Below, in pieces: positions 33,848-43,730 of a stretch of DNA of 57,501 nucleotides. The first letter of the stretch is position 1. Each line of letters starts with the position of its first letter. The notes under the pieces are model-generated. The model did no database searches. It saw only the letters and a program-made list of their open reading frames with translations, and was not told where the DNA came from. Location of the stretch: assembly GCA_041484525.1 (NCBI GenBank), contig JBGPHT010000031.1:1-57501 (forward strand), written 5' to 3'. The position numbers and the translations under genes were made by a program. Source of the stretch: JBGPHT01 sp041484525 (GTDB lineage: Bacteria; Acidobacteriota; Terriglobia; Bryobacterales; Bryobacteraceae).

Positions 33848-35266
33848 ATGAGGCTGCTGTCCATCCTTCTCCTCGCTGCCGCCCTACTCGCCCAGGAGAC
33901 TCCGACCGAGCGCGATGCCGCGCGCGACGTCCTCCGCAAGATGTCCGATCTCGAACGCTCGCTCGAAGTCCAGACGTGGGTATCGCGCCTCACCGCCGCT
34001 AACCCGGCACGCGATCAGGTCACCGCGCGCGCCAAACAGCTCATGGACACCGAACTACTCGCTATGAGCGACGACATCACGAAGCACCCCGAAATCGGCT
34101 TCGAAGAGCGCCGCTCCATCAAGATCCTGATCGATTACCTCAAGCGCCATGACTTCGAAATCACCGAAGGCGTGGCCAAACTTCCCACGGCGTTCGTGGC
34201 GCGCTTCAAGGGCAACAACGGCGCGCCGAATCTCGGAGTGATCCTCGAGTACGACGCTCTGCGCGGCACCGAGCGCGCCTTTCACGGCGACCAGCACAGC
34301 GCGCAGGGACCAGTCGGAATCGCCGCAGCGGTCGCCATGGCCGAGTACCTGGAACGCACGCACACGCCCGGCAGCGTCGTCGTCTTCGGCACGCCCGGCG
34401 AAGAGATGATGCCGCCCAACGCCAAGACCGGCATGTTCGAGGCCGGCGTCTTCAAGGGCATGGACGTGATCCTGCGCAGCCACGCCACCAGCGTTACCTC
34501 GCGGCCCGCCGCGGGCTTCGGCACATGCTGCATGAACATCGACGGCGTGAAGTACATTTTCTCCGGCGCCCCTTCCCACCAGTTGACACCGTGGAACGGC
34601 CGCAACGCGCTCGAAGCCGTGATCCACCTCTTCGACAATATCGATAGTGTGCGCAGCAGCATCCGGCCGGAGGCGCGCATTCAGGGAGTGATCGTCGAGG
34701 GCGGCGCGGCGCCCAACGTGGTGCCCGACCGCACCGCCGCCGACTTCTACATCCGCTACCCCGACGAAATCTATCTGGCGCAGGTGCGCGAATTCGTGGA
34801 CAATGCGGCACGCGCCGCCGCCCTCTCCACGGGGACCAAGCTTAAGATCGATTTCTACGGTAAGACTCGCGACGGCATCTCCGTCGCGACGCTCGCCGAA
34901 GTTGGGTTCGCGTATATGAAAAAGTTCGGCGCCACCAATCCGGCCGACGCGCCCGGCAAGCCCCAAGGCTACGAGGAGACGGGCAGCGTTTCGAGCGACA
35001 CACCCGGCTTGGGTTTCAGCGCGCAGACTTCGACTGCTCCCAACCACACCTACGAAATGGAGACCGACGCGCTGGCTGAGATCGGCCATCGCGGCTTCGT
35101 GGTGGACGCGCAATCCATGGCCGCTCTGCTCTTCGATTTCGCCACGCACCCGGATTACCGCGCCGCCGTGAAGCGCGAGTTCTCTGGCATTCAGGCGCTG
35201 TTCGGCGAGTATCAGGGAGCGCTGAAGAAGGTTTACACAGCGCCGCGCGTGCCGGAACCGAAGTAA
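33848..35266 (+). CDS. M20 family metal-dependent amidohydrolase (AbgB-like), secreted
   Basis: This 472-aa protein has a signal peptide (RLLSILLLAAALLAQ) and an M20 dipeptidase/amidohydrolase fold with a lid domain (ISGAPSHQLTP-type region at residues about 238-250). It most resembles p-aminobenzoyl-glutamate hydrolase subunit B and related amidohydrolases. The usual metal motif appears as GDQHSAQGP, and the acid pair as TPGEEMMPP. The first motif is divergent from the common CGHDxH, so metal occupancy should be treated with care. It hydrolyses an amide of an N-acyl or aminobenzoyl amino acid; the substrate is unknown. The sulfite-oxidase-like gene begins 12 nt downstream. Confidence 0.85.
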   Translation: MRLLSILLLAAALLAQETPTERDAARDVLRKMSDLERSLEVQTWVSRLTAANPARDQVTARAKQLMDTELLAMSDDITKHPEIGFEERRSIKILIDYLKRHDFEITEGVAKLPTAFVARFKGNNGAPNLGVILEYDALRGTERAFHGDQHSAQGPVGIAAAVAMAEYLERTHTPGSVVVFGTPGEEMMPPNAKTGMFEAGVFKGMDVILRSHATSVTSRPAAGFGTCCMNIDGVKYIFSGAPSHQLTPWNGRNALEAVIHLFDNIDSVRSSIRPEARIQGVIVEGGAAPNVVPDRTAADFYIRYPDEIYLAQVREFVDNAARAAALSTGTKLKIDFYGKTRDGISVATLAEVGFAYMKKFGATNPADAPGKPQGYEETGSVSSDTPGLGFSAQTSTAPNHTYEMETDALAEIGHRGFVVDAQSMAALLFDFATHPDYRAAVKREFSGIQALFGEYQGALKKVYTAPRVPEPK

Positions 35267-35278
35267 ACTTGTGAGTGC

Positions 35279-36430
35279 ATGAACCCGAACCGGAGGGAAG
35301 TTTTCGCCGCCCTGTTTGCGGCGGCCGCGGCTCGCAACGCGCGCGGCGCCGATGATCCGCCCGTTGCCATTCCCGGCAAGCGTCCCTTGATCCTGCACAA
35401 CGACCGGCCGGAAGATCTCGAAACTCCGGTCCGCTACTTAGATTCCTGGATCACGCCCGTCGACGTGTTTTTCGTCCGCCAGCACATCCCACGGCCCGCG
35501 GCGATCGACCCTGCCGCGCATCGCGTCGCCATCACCGGCATGGTCGCAAAGCCGATCGAAGTGAGCCTCGCGGACTTGCAGAAACTGCCGCAGCACACCC
35601 TTCCCGCCACGCTCGAGTGCACCGGAAACGGCCGCGGCTTCTACATCCCCAAGGTGCCTGGCATCCAGTGGGGACGCGGCGGCGTGGGCAATGCCGAATG
35701 GACCGGCCCGCGTCTGAGCGACGTCCTGAAACTGGCGGGCGTGGATGCGAAAGCAGCGTACGTCGAAATCGATGGCGCCGACCGCGGCGTAGCGCAGACG
35801 CCCGATTTTCTCCGCTCCATGCCGATGGAAAAGGCGATGCACCCGGCCACCCTGCTCGCGCTCAAGATGAACGGCGAGACGCCGCAGATCCACGGTTTTC
35901 CCGTGCGCCTGATCGTCCCCGGATGGGACGGCACCAGTTGGGTGAAGTGGGTGACGCGCCTTACGCCCGCGGCGCAGCCGGCCGCCGGATTCTTCATGAA
36001 CCCCGGCTATCGCTACCCGAAATATGCGCTGCCGCCGGGCTCGCCGCCGAAGCCCGCCGAACTGGAAGTCATCGAGGGCATGCCGGTGAAATCGTCCATC
36101 ACCGCGCCCGAGGACCAGGCCAAAATCGCGCGCGGCCCCATCACCATTCGAGGTTTCGCTTGGGCGGGCGAAGAAAAGATCGAGCGCGTCGAAGTCTCGA
36201 CCGACGGCGGCAGCACGTGGCGCGACGCGCAGCTCTCAGCACAGAAGCTGCCGTTTGCATGGCGCTTATGGCACCTCGAGTGGCGCCCGGACAAGCCCGG
36301 TTATTACAACATCCTTTCGCGCGCCATCGATTCCGCGGGGCGCGTGCAGCCGTTCGTGCCCTCGTGGAATCCGTCAGGGTACTTGTGGAATGGCGTGGAC
36401 CGCGTCGGCGTGACCGTGGAGGGCGCGTGA
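35279..36430 (+). CDS. Sulfite oxidase-like molybdoenzyme (SorA type)
   Basis: This 383-aa enzyme carries a twin-arginine signal (NPNRREVFAALFAAAAARNARG), as expected for a periplasmic molybdopterin protein. The molybdenum-binding Cys is in TLECTGNGRG. The C-terminal Mo-co dimerisation domain follows (ITIRGFAWAGEEKIERVEVSTDGG). It should oxidise sulfite or a related reduced sulfur compound and pass electrons to a c-type cytochrome. The next gene, overlapping by 4 nt (GTGA), encodes a small cytochrome with a single CxxCH. This is the SorAB arrangement. Confidence 0.9.
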   Translation: MNPNRREVFAALFAAAAARNARGADDPPVAIPGKRPLILHNDRPEDLETPVRYLDSWITPVDVFFVRQHIPRPAAIDPAAHRVAITGMVAKPIEVSLADLQKLPQHTLPATLECTGNGRGFYIPKVPGIQWGRGGVGNAEWTGPRLSDVLKLAGVDAKAAYVEIDGADRGVAQTPDFLRSMPMEKAMHPATLLALKMNGETPQIHGFPVRLIVPGWDGTSWVKWVTRLTPAAQPAAGFFMNPGYRYPKYALPPGSPPKPAELEVIEGMPVKSSITAPEDQAKIARGPITIRGFAWAGEEKIERVEVSTDGGSTWRDAQLSAQKLPFAWRLWHLEWRPDKPGYYNILSRAIDSAGRVQPFVPSWNPSGYLWNGVDRVGVTVEGA

Positions 36431-36714
36431 AGAAGCTGATCTTTCTGTTTGCGGGATTGTCGTTCGCCGCCGATCAGGCCACGCTCGATCGCGGCCAGGC
36501 CGAAGAACAGCGCAGTTGCCTCGCCTGCCACAGCCTGCGCCTGATCCATTCGCAGCGACTCTCACGCGCGCAATGGGGCAAAGAGCTGGACAAGATGACC
36601 GGCTGGGGCACAACGATCGAAGACCGCGATGCGATTCTTGAGTACCTGGTGGCGAACTACGGCGATGACAAGCCCGCCGCACCACCCGCTATGAGCTTAG
36701 ACGGGAAGAAGTAA
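36427..36714 (+). CDS. Small monohaem c-type cytochrome (SorB-like)
   Basis: This 95-aa protein starts with GTG at 36427, overlapping the upstream TGA. A signal peptide (KKLIFLFAGLSFAAD) precedes one haem site, CLACH. The Met in LDKMTGWG is a likely distal ligand, and the chain has a typical cytochrome c C-terminal helix (DRDAILEYLVANYG). It is the probable electron acceptor of the adjacent sulfite-oxidase-like enzyme. Confidence 0.88.
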   Translation: MKKLIFLFAGLSFAADQATLDRGQAEEQRSCLACHSLRLIHSQRLSRAQWGKELDKMTGWGTTIEDRDAILEYLVANYGDDKPAAPPAMSLDGKK

Positions 36715-36813
36715 CTCAACTGCAGTCTGTGGGCGGCCCCCCCGGGCCTGCGGCAAGCCCCCTGGATCGCCCGCCGCGCCTTTTTCGCCTTCGCCCCAAC
36801 ATGCCTGCCCGGA

Positions 36814-36844
36814 GGGCCGGCCGCAGACCAGAGGTCTGCCCTAC
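36814..36844 (+). repeat. Dispersed repeat R2, copy 1, with hairpin
   Basis: The core GCAGACC-AGA-GGTCTGC (36823-36839) is a perfect 7-bp hairpin between convergent genes. The stretch GGGCCGGCCGCAGACC... to CTGCCCTAC closely matches one end of the 93-bp element at 53818-53910 (minus strand). The stop codon of the following minus-strand gene lies inside its last bases. It may also act as a terminator. Confidence 0.6.
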
Positions 36845-39800
36845 TTCACCACCACCGCCGGCACATTCGAATCGTGCACCCGCTTGTTGAACGCCGCCAG
36901 GTCGTTCGTCAGCAGCCCATCCAGTTTTTTCAACTCTCCGTTCACCTGCGTGGCCAGGTCCTCATACACCATGTACGACTGCGCCGTCGGCGGATCGTCG
37001 GAGCTCTGCACCACGCCCATCACATACGCCAGCTTGTTATTCAGCCTGATCGGAAAGTTCAACGGATCCTGGCTGGCGCGGTTCTTGGTCTGGTACAGCG
37101 CCTCCTCCACCGCCGTCAACTTCTCCGCCAGCGCCTTCGCCGCGTCCGCCACCGCCTTGTCCGGACGCTTGGCATATTCGTCGAGTTGCTTACGCACTTC
37201 CCGAATGCGGATCACCGCGTCATTGGTTTCGCTGAGCTTGTCGCGAACCTGCAGCGACAGCGTTAGCTGCTTCGCGTAGTCTTCGGGCGTCGTCGGCACA
37301 CGGGGATCCTTCAAGATCTCGAACGGCTGCGTCTGCGATTTACCGTCCACCGACAGCCGCACCTGGTACCTCCCCGGCGCGGCGCGCGGCCCGGTCACGC
37401 CGCCAGCCCACAGGATCATCCCCGGAAAACTGGCCGCGTCCGGATATCGCATGTTCCACACATACCGGTTCATGCCCTGCTGCGCCGGCACGCGCGCCGC
37501 AGGTGGAGTACGATTCTCGTCTTCGCCTGCCTCGCCCGTCGCCGCGGGACGCTGTTCCGGAGCGCGGCTCGAAGCCTGGTTCACGACTTTGCCGGCCGCG
37601 TCGAGGAACTCCAGCGTCACATCGCCCTGCGGACGATTCTTGAGCCAGTAGTTCACCACCACGCCACCCGGCGGATTGTCGCCCGTGGGCGGCCCCGGCG
37701 TCCGGTTGCCACCACCTCCACGCCCGCCTGCTCCGAACCGATACGTATCCTTCGGCGCGAACAGGTGCGCATCTTCCGGAGCCACGCTGTCCGTCAACTG
37801 ATACAGCAGCGGCAGGTCGTCCAGCACCCAGAATGCACGGCCCTGCGTTGCCACCACCAGTTCGCGCTCGCGTTTGTGAAACGCGATATCGGAGATGGGC
37901 ACGATCGGCAGATTGAGCTGGAAAGATTTCCATGTGTCGCCGTCGTCCCGCGAAACGTAGAGGCCGGTTTCCGTTCCCGCCACCAGCAGCCCGCGATGAT
38001 TCGGATCCTCCCGCACCACGCGCGTGAAAGCGTTATTCGGAATGCCGCTCACGATCTTCTTCCACGTCTTGCCGTAGTCGACGGTCTTATACAGATACGG
38101 CGCGAAGTCATCCTGCTGATAGTTCGTGGCCGCCACGTACGCCGTGCCGGCGTCGAAAGTCGGCACGTCGATCGAGTTGATGCGGATCCACTCCGGTATG
38201 CCCTTGGGCGTTACGTTCTCCCAGCGTTTGCCGCCATCGCGCGTCAACTGCACCAGCCCGTCGTCGGTGCCCACCCAGATCTCGCCCTTCTTCAGCGGCG
38301 ATTCCATGAACGTGAAAATGGTGTCGTAATACTCAATCGACGTATTGTCCTGTGTGATCGGTCCACCCGACGACGCCTGCTTGGATTTGTCATTGCGCGT
38401 CAGGTCGGGTGAGATCACCTCCCAGTTCTGCCCCTCGTTCATCGTCTTCATGACCACGTTAGAGCCGATGTACAGCTCTTTCGGATCGTGCGGCGAAAAC
38501 GCGATCGGGAAGCTCCACTGGAAGCGGTACTTGAGTGCGTCGGCGCCGTAGCCCATCGGATTGTCCGGCCACGCATTGATGTTCCGCACCTGCCCGGTGC
38601 GATGGTCCTGTCGCGTAATCAAATTGCCGTACGAGCCCGCGAACACGATCTCGCTATTGCGCGGATCGGGCGCGATCCAACCGCTCTCGCCGCCGCCCAC
38701 GTCGTACCAATCGCGATCCGTGATGCCCGCGCTCGCGGTGCGCGTGGCCGTCCGCACCGTCGTGTTGTCCTGTTGCGCGCCGTAGGCGTGGTACGGAAAG
38801 TCCTGATCGAGAGCCACGCGGTAAAACTGAGAGGTCGGTTGATTATCCTCGGAGGACCACGTGCGCCCGCCGTCTTTCGTCACCGCCGCGCCGCCGTCGT
38901 TGCTCTCGATCATGCGCTGCGCGCTGTCGGGCGCGATCCAGAGACCGTGATCGTCGCCATGCGGCGTGCGGATCGCCGTGTAAGTTCGCCCACCGTCAAT
39001 CGACCGGTAAAAACCCGTGTTCAGCACATAAACCGTGTCCGCATTCTGCGTGTCGGCAAAGATGTGAGAGTAATACCAGGCGCGCTGGCGCAGAATGTTC
39101 TGATCGTTCTGCTTCGTCCAGGTGCGGCCGCCATTGTCGGAACGGAACACGCCGCCATCTGACGCCTCAACGATGGCCCACACCCGCTCCGTGTTGATGG
39201 GCGATACCGTCACGCCGATCCGGCCCTGCACGCCGCGCGGCATTCCGGGCGCGCGCGAGAGGTCGGTCCACGTATCGCCTCCGTCGGTGGATTTCCAAAG
39301 ACCGCTGCCGGGACCGCCCGAATCCATGCGCCACGGCTTGCGGCTGATCTCCCAGAACGCGGCGTACAGCACGCGCGGGTTGCTCGGATCCATGGCGAGA
39401 TCGACGGCACCTGCCTTCGGGCCGCGCGTCAGAACCTGCTTCCAAGTGCCGCCGCCATCCGTCGAGCGATACACGCCACGCTGCTCGTTTGGACCCCATA
39501 GATGGCCCTGCGCCGCCACGTACACAAGATTGGCGTCCTTGGGATGAATGCGCACAGCGCCGATGTGATACGTGTCCCCGAGCCCCACGTTGCGCCACGT
39601 CCGTCCGCCATCAGTGGATTTGTAGACGCCATCCCCATGCGACGCATTGCCGCGCACGCAGGCTTCGCCCATACCCGCATAGATGGTGTTGGGATCGGAA
39701 TCTGCCACTGCGATCGCGCCCACCGACCCGGTCTTGAAGAAGCCGTCGGAGATCGGCGTCCAGTTCAGGCCGCTGTCGGTCGTCTTCCAGACGCCCCCGC

Positions 39801-39975
39801 CCGTGGCCCCGAAATAGTAAACGTTAGGCTGCGAGGGCACGCCCGCCACGGCCACGGCACGGCCGCCGCGGAAAGGCCCGATCAGTCGGAAGCGGAGTTC
39901 CTTCAGCAGGTCCGCGGATTGCGCGGCTAACAACAATGGCAGCCCGGCCAGCAGGGCGATGCGAAGCGTTTTCAT
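36841..39975 (-). CDS. Secreted VPS10/sortilin-like BNR-repeat protein
   Basis: This 1044-aa exported protein has a signal peptide (KTLRIALLAGLPLLLAAQS). More than eight BNR/Asp-box motifs are visible, for example STDGGRTWRN, STDGGGTWKQ, SDNGGRTWTK, SIDGGRTYTA, KDGGRTWSSE and SRDDGDTWKS. These form a VPS10-like ten-bladed propeller. A C-terminal region with FlgD/Ig-like beta (RYVWNMRYPDAASFPGM) and a helical tail follow. Such proteins are common in Acidobacteriota and act outside the cell, perhaps binding glycans or peptides. The ATG at 39975 is chosen for the signal peptide; the in-frame start at 40104 adds an implausible Arg-rich leader. It is monocistronic. Confidence 0.85.
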   Translation of the reverse strand: MKTLRIALLAGLPLLLAAQSADLLKELRFRLIGPFRGGRAVAVAGVPSQPNVYYFGATGGGVWKTTDSGLNWTPISDGFFKTGSVGAIAVADSDPNTIYAGMGEACVRGNASHGDGVYKSTDGGRTWRNVGLGDTYHIGAVRIHPKDANLVYVAAQGHLWGPNEQRGVYRSTDGGGTWKQVLTRGPKAGAVDLAMDPSNPRVLYAAFWEISRKPWRMDSGGPGSGLWKSTDGGDTWTDLSRAPGMPRGVQGRIGVTVSPINTERVWAIVEASDGGVFRSDNGGRTWTKQNDQNILRQRAWYYSHIFADTQNADTVYVLNTGFYRSIDGGRTYTAIRTPHGDDHGLWIAPDSAQRMIESNDGGAAVTKDGGRTWSSEDNQPTSQFYRVALDQDFPYHAYGAQQDNTTVRTATRTASAGITDRDWYDVGGGESGWIAPDPRNSEIVFAGSYGNLITRQDHRTGQVRNINAWPDNPMGYGADALKYRFQWSFPIAFSPHDPKELYIGSNVVMKTMNEGQNWEVISPDLTRNDKSKQASSGGPITQDNTSIEYYDTIFTFMESPLKKGEIWVGTDDGLVQLTRDGGKRWENVTPKGIPEWIRINSIDVPTFDAGTAYVAATNYQQDDFAPYLYKTVDYGKTWKKIVSGIPNNAFTRVVREDPNHRGLLVAGTETGLYVSRDDGDTWKSFQLNLPIVPISDIAFHKRERELVVATQGRAFWVLDDLPLLYQLTDSVAPEDAHLFAPKDTYRFGAGGRGGGGNRTPGPPTGDNPPGGVVVNYWLKNRPQGDVTLEFLDAAGKVVNQASSRAPEQRPAATGEAGEDENRTPPAARVPAQQGMNRYVWNMRYPDAASFPGMILWAGGVTGPRAAPGRYQVRLSVDGKSQTQPFEILKDPRVPTTPEDYAKQLTLSLQVRDKLSETNDAVIRIREVRKQLDEYAKRPDKAVADAAKALAEKLTAVEEALYQTKNRASQDPLNFPIRLNNKLAYVMGVVQSSDDPPTAQSYMVYEDLATQVNGELKKLDGLLTNDLAAFNKRVHDSNVPAVVVK

Positions 39976-40102
39976 AGCTTTTCGCAGCTTACCAGACAGT
40001 GCCCCGGCCCGAACACCATGTCCCGATTCCGGACACCGGGGGCGGCCATTCCCCTGGAACTGCAACGCGCGTTTTGGAACCTCGCTTGCCCTACACCGGC
40101 CC

Positions 40103-42496
40103 ATGGACGACCTGCGTTACGCCTTCCGCATGATCCGCAAGCGCCCCGGATTCACCGCGCTCGCCACCCTCGCACTGGCTCTCGCGATCGGCGCCAACAC
40201 CGCCATTTTCAGCGCCGTCAACGCCGTCCTGCTGCGCCCGCTGCCCTATCGCGAGCCCGCCCGCCTGGCCCTGATCTGGAGCACCAAGCCGTCCAGAGGG
40301 CAGATGCACAACGTCATCTCGCCCGCCGATTATTTCGATTGGAAGGCCCAGAACACGGCCTTCGAACAGATGGCGATCTTCGTCGCCGACATCAGCAACC
40401 TCACCGGAGTCTCCGATCCCGAGGAGCTGCGCGGCCTGTCCGCTTCCCCCGAGTTATTCCCGCTGCTCGGCGTGCATACCGCGCTCGGTCGCACCTACAC
40501 GGCGGAAGAGGACCGCGAACACGCGCGCGTTGTCGTACTCAGCCATCGCCTGTGGGAGCGGCGCTTCGGATCGGATCCGGCGATCGTCGGCCGCACCGTG
40601 GCGCTGGACCGCCAGCCGTTCACCATCATCGGCGTCATGCCCGCCAGCTTTGAATTCTACGATCAGCGCGCCGAATACTGGGTACCTACATCGCTTAACC
40701 CGAACAAGAATTACCGCGAGTCGAACGGCCGATACCTGATGGCCCTGGCGCGCTTGAAGCCGGGCGTGAAACTGGCGGACGCGCAGACGCAGATGGCCGC
40801 TCTCGCCGCCCGCCTGGAGAACGACCACCCCGCATTCAACAAAGGCTGGGGCGTGCGCCTGGTCGACCTCCGCGAGGAACTCGAGGGCGATTACCGCCGG
40901 CCGCTCTACATCCTGCTGGGCGCCGTGTGCCTGGTGCTGCTCATCGCGTGCAGCAACGTCGCGAACCTGCTGCTCTCGCGCGCCACGGGACGCCGCCGGG
41001 AAATGGCGATCCGTACTTCGCTCGGCGCCGGACCCTGGCGCATCGCCCGCCAATTGCTGGCCGAGAGCCTGTTGCTGGCGGGGATCGGCGGCGGTCTCGG
41101 TCTGCTGCTGGCCGCCTGGGGCATCGAGGCGCTGAAGGCGCTCGCGCCCAGCGGCGTGCCGCGCCTGACCGCCGCATCGCTCGATGGCCGAGTCCTGCTT
41201 TTTACGACACTGATCTCGTTGGGCACCGGCATTCTGTTTGGACTGGCCCCGGCCTTCTTCAGCGCCGGTGTGCGCCTGAACGACACGCTCAAGGGTGTGG
41301 CGCGAGCCGGTTCCACGGCCCGCAGCCGCCGCTTGCCTAACGCGCTCGTCATGGTGGAATTTGCCCTCTCGTTGATCCTGCTGGTTGGTTCCGGCTTGCT
41401 GATCCGCAGTTTCGCAAACCTGCTCGCGGTGGATCCTGGATTCCGCGCCGATCATCTGCTCACCGCGCGCGTGATGTTGCCCGGCTCCGTCAAGAACCCG
41501 GAGACGATCGCGTTTTTCCGCCAGGCCGTCGAGCGCATCGAAGCCATTCCGGGCGTGCGCTCCGCCAGCGCCATCAGCTTCATGCCGTTCGGCGGGATGC
41601 GTCCTGGAACCGGGTTCTCCATCGCCAACCGTCCGCAGCCGGCGCCGGGCGAGATGCCCATGACGGAAGTGCGCTCCATCCGCCCGAACTATTTCCGCAC
41701 CATGGGTATTCCGATTTTGCGCGGCCGTGACGTCAGCGATCGCGATGCCGACCCCAACCATCCGGTGTTCGTCATCAACGAATCGCTGGCGAAGAAATAC
41801 TGGCCCAGTCAGGATCCGATCGGCCAGCACATCACGGTCGAGATGACCGGCAAGCCCATGCCCGGCGAGATCGTCGGCATTGCGGCCGACGTGAAGGACC
41901 AGGCGCTCGATGGCCAGACCGCTCCCAGTGTCTTCTACGCCCATCCCGGCTTGCCGATCGGCTACATGAGTTTCGTGGTGCGTACTTCCGGCGAACCCGC
42001 GGCCGGCAACGCCATCACGCAAGCCGTGCACTCGCTCGATCCGAATCAACCGCTCGTCGGCCTCCAGACAATCGACAAATTGCTGTCGCGCTCGGTTTCC
42101 ACGCAGCGCTTCCAGATGCTGCTGCTGGCGTTGTTCGCCGCCATGGCGCTGCTGCTGGCCGCGGTCGGCATCTATGGTGTGGTGTCGTATTCCGTGGCGC
42201 AGCGGACCGCCGAAATCGGCATTCGCATGGCCCTGGGCGCGCGTGGCAGCGACGTTCTCCGGCTGGTCTTACGGCAGGGCGCCGCGATCCTCGCCGGCGG
42301 TCTCGCGCTCGGACTCGCCGGTGCCTTCGCCGTGACCCGGACCATCTCGACGCTGCTGTTCGGCGTGCAACCCACCGACCCCATCACCTTCGCCGCCGTC
42401 GCCGCGCTGCTGACGCTGGTGGCCCTGGCCGCTGTGATCGCGCCCGCGCGCCGCGCCAGCCGCGTGGACCCTCTGGTGGCTCTGCGCTACGAGTGA
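40103..42496 (+). CDS. ADOP-type ABC transporter permease (MacB/FtsX-like)
   Basis: This 797-aa inner-membrane protein has two MacB periplasmic-core/FtsX repeats, each with a large extracytoplasmic domain and FtsX-type helices. The N-terminus DDLRYAFRMIRKRPGFTALA with LALAIGANTAIFSAVNAVLLRPLPY is diagnostic of the acidobacterial duplicated orphan permease family. No ATPase gene is adjacent, as is usual for this family. Substrate is unknown; relatives work in export or mechanotransmission. The ATG at 40103 follows no strong ribosome site. The stop is 61 nt before the next MFS gene. Confidence 0.88.
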   Translation: MDDLRYAFRMIRKRPGFTALATLALALAIGANTAIFSAVNAVLLRPLPYREPARLALIWSTKPSRGQMHNVISPADYFDWKAQNTAFEQMAIFVADISNLTGVSDPEELRGLSASPELFPLLGVHTALGRTYTAEEDREHARVVVLSHRLWERRFGSDPAIVGRTVALDRQPFTIIGVMPASFEFYDQRAEYWVPTSLNPNKNYRESNGRYLMALARLKPGVKLADAQTQMAALAARLENDHPAFNKGWGVRLVDLREELEGDYRRPLYILLGAVCLVLLIACSNVANLLLSRATGRRREMAIRTSLGAGPWRIARQLLAESLLLAGIGGGLGLLLAAWGIEALKALAPSGVPRLTAASLDGRVLLFTTLISLGTGILFGLAPAFFSAGVRLNDTLKGVARAGSTARSRRLPNALVMVEFALSLILLVGSGLLIRSFANLLAVDPGFRADHLLTARVMLPGSVKNPETIAFFRQAVERIEAIPGVRSASAISFMPFGGMRPGTGFSIANRPQPAPGEMPMTEVRSIRPNYFRTMGIPILRGRDVSDRDADPNHPVFVINESLAKKYWPSQDPIGQHITVEMTGKPMPGEIVGIAADVKDQALDGQTAPSVFYAHPGLPIGYMSFVVRTSGEPAAGNAITQAVHSLDPNQPLVGLQTIDKLLSRSVSTQRFQMLLLALFAAMALLLAAVGIYGVVSYSVAQRTAEIGIRMALGARGSDVLRLVLRQGAAILAGGLALGLAGAFAVTRTISTLLFGVQPTDPITFAAVAALLTLVALAAVIAPARRASRVDPLVALRYE

Positions 42497-42503
42497 AGCA
42501 GCG

Positions 42504-42509
42504 TATGAT
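42504..42509 (+). promoter_or_regulatory. -10-like box of MFS gene
   Basis: TATGAT lies 48 nt before the ATG at 42558. If used, the leader would be about 40 nt. Confidence 0.3.
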
Positions 42510-42557
42510 GGCTATCTGGGGCCCGCCGCCAAACCACCAATCAGCCCGCGAACGCGC

Positions 42558-43730
42558 ATGGCGGCAGTTGTGTGCGCCGGCTTCTGTGCGTTCCTCACGC
42601 TCTTCGCGCCGCAGCCGCTGCTGCCCCTGCTGGCCCGCGCTTTCGCCGCTTCGGCCGCGTCGGTAAGCCTCGTCATTACGGCGTCGACGGTCGCGGTGGC
42701 GCTGGCCGCCCCCTTCGCCGGTATGGTGGCGGACCGCCTGGGACGTAAGCACGTGATTGTACCCGCGGCGTTCCTGCTGGCCATTCCGACCGTGCTCGCC
42801 GCCACCTCTACCACCCTTAGCCAACTGATCTTCTGGCGCTTTTGGCAGGGCGTGTTCACGCCGGGAATCTTCGCCGTCACCATCGCCTACATCAGCGAAG
42901 AGTGGGAGCAGGGCGCAGGCGCCGCCATGTCATGGTACGTCTCGGGAACCGTGCTGGGCGGCTTCGCGGGGCGCATGGTGGCCGCCCTGGTGGCCGGACA
43001 TTTGTCGTGGCGCTGGGCATTCGTGGTGCTCGGCGTCCTCAACGCGCTCGGTGGATTCGCCATCTGGGCGTGGCTGCCTGCGGGTCGCGGCGTCCGCGCC
43101 GTGCGCCATCACGGATCCAACTTGCGCGCCATGGGCCGCCACCTGCGGAACTCGCGTCTCCTCGCGACTTACGCCGTCGCGTTCTGCGTGCTGTTCACGC
43201 TCCTGGCGGCGTTCACGTATGTGAATTTTTATCTTGCCGCGCCGCCGTTCTCGCTCAGCACGGCGGCGCTCGGTTTGCTTTTCGTGGTGTACCTGGTGGG
43301 CGCCGTGGTGACGCCCGTGGCCGGCCGCACCATCGACCGCATCGGCCACCGGTTCGCGTTGACCATGGCATTTTCGGGCGGCATCATCGGCATCTCGCTC
43401 ACCCTGATCCAGACCCTGCCGATGGTGCTCGTCGGACTCGCCCTCTGTTGCAGCAGCGTGTTCGTGGCGCACTCCACCGCGTCCGCCTACGTGGGTGTGG
43501 TGGCCGAAGAGGCGCGCGCCGCCGCGGTCGGATTGTACGCCATGTTCTATTACATGGGCGGCAGTTTCGGATCGGCCATCCCGGGACATTTCTGGAGCCG
43601 CGGCGGATGGCCCGCGTGCGTCGCGCTGATCGTCGCGGTGCAGATCGTCACCATCGGCATCGCCATCGCCTTCTGGCTGCCGCCATCCACTATCCCGGCC
43701 AAGCACCTGACAATTGTCGCACCAGAATGA
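42558..43730 (+). CDS. MFS transporter (YnfM/arabinose-efflux-like)
   Basis: This 390-aa protein has 12 hydrophobic helices. The loop 2-3 motif GMVADRLGRKHVI is typical of drug/sugar efflux MFS proteins. The central part GRTIDRIGHRFAL is the matching second-half motif. It is likely an inner-membrane exporter of a small molecule. Its 3' end overlaps the convergent DinB gene by 41 bp, so antisense effects on either mRNA are possible. Confidence 0.88.
   Translation: MAAVVCAGFCAFLTLFAPQPLLPLLARAFAASAASVSLVITASTVAVALAAPFAGMVADRLGRKHVIVPAAFLLAIPTVLAATSTTLSQLIFWRFWQGVFTPGIFAVTIAYISEEWEQGAGAAMSWYVSGTVLGGFAGRMVAALVAGHLSWRWAFVVLGVLNALGGFAIWAWLPAGRGVRAVRHHGSNLRAMGRHLRNSRLLATYAVAFCVLFTLLAAFTYVNFYLAAPPFSLSTAALGLLFVVYLVGAVVTPVAGRTIDRIGHRFALTMAFSGGIIGISLTLIQTLPMVLVGLALCCSSVFVAHSTASAYVGVVAEEARAAAVGLYAMFYYMGGSFGSAIPGHFWSRGGWPACVALIVAVQIVTIGIAIAFWLPPSTIPAKHLTIVAPE

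Noticed and set aside
40454..42049. Minus-strand open frame opposite the ADOP permease
   Set aside because: Antisense shadow with low-complexity composition.
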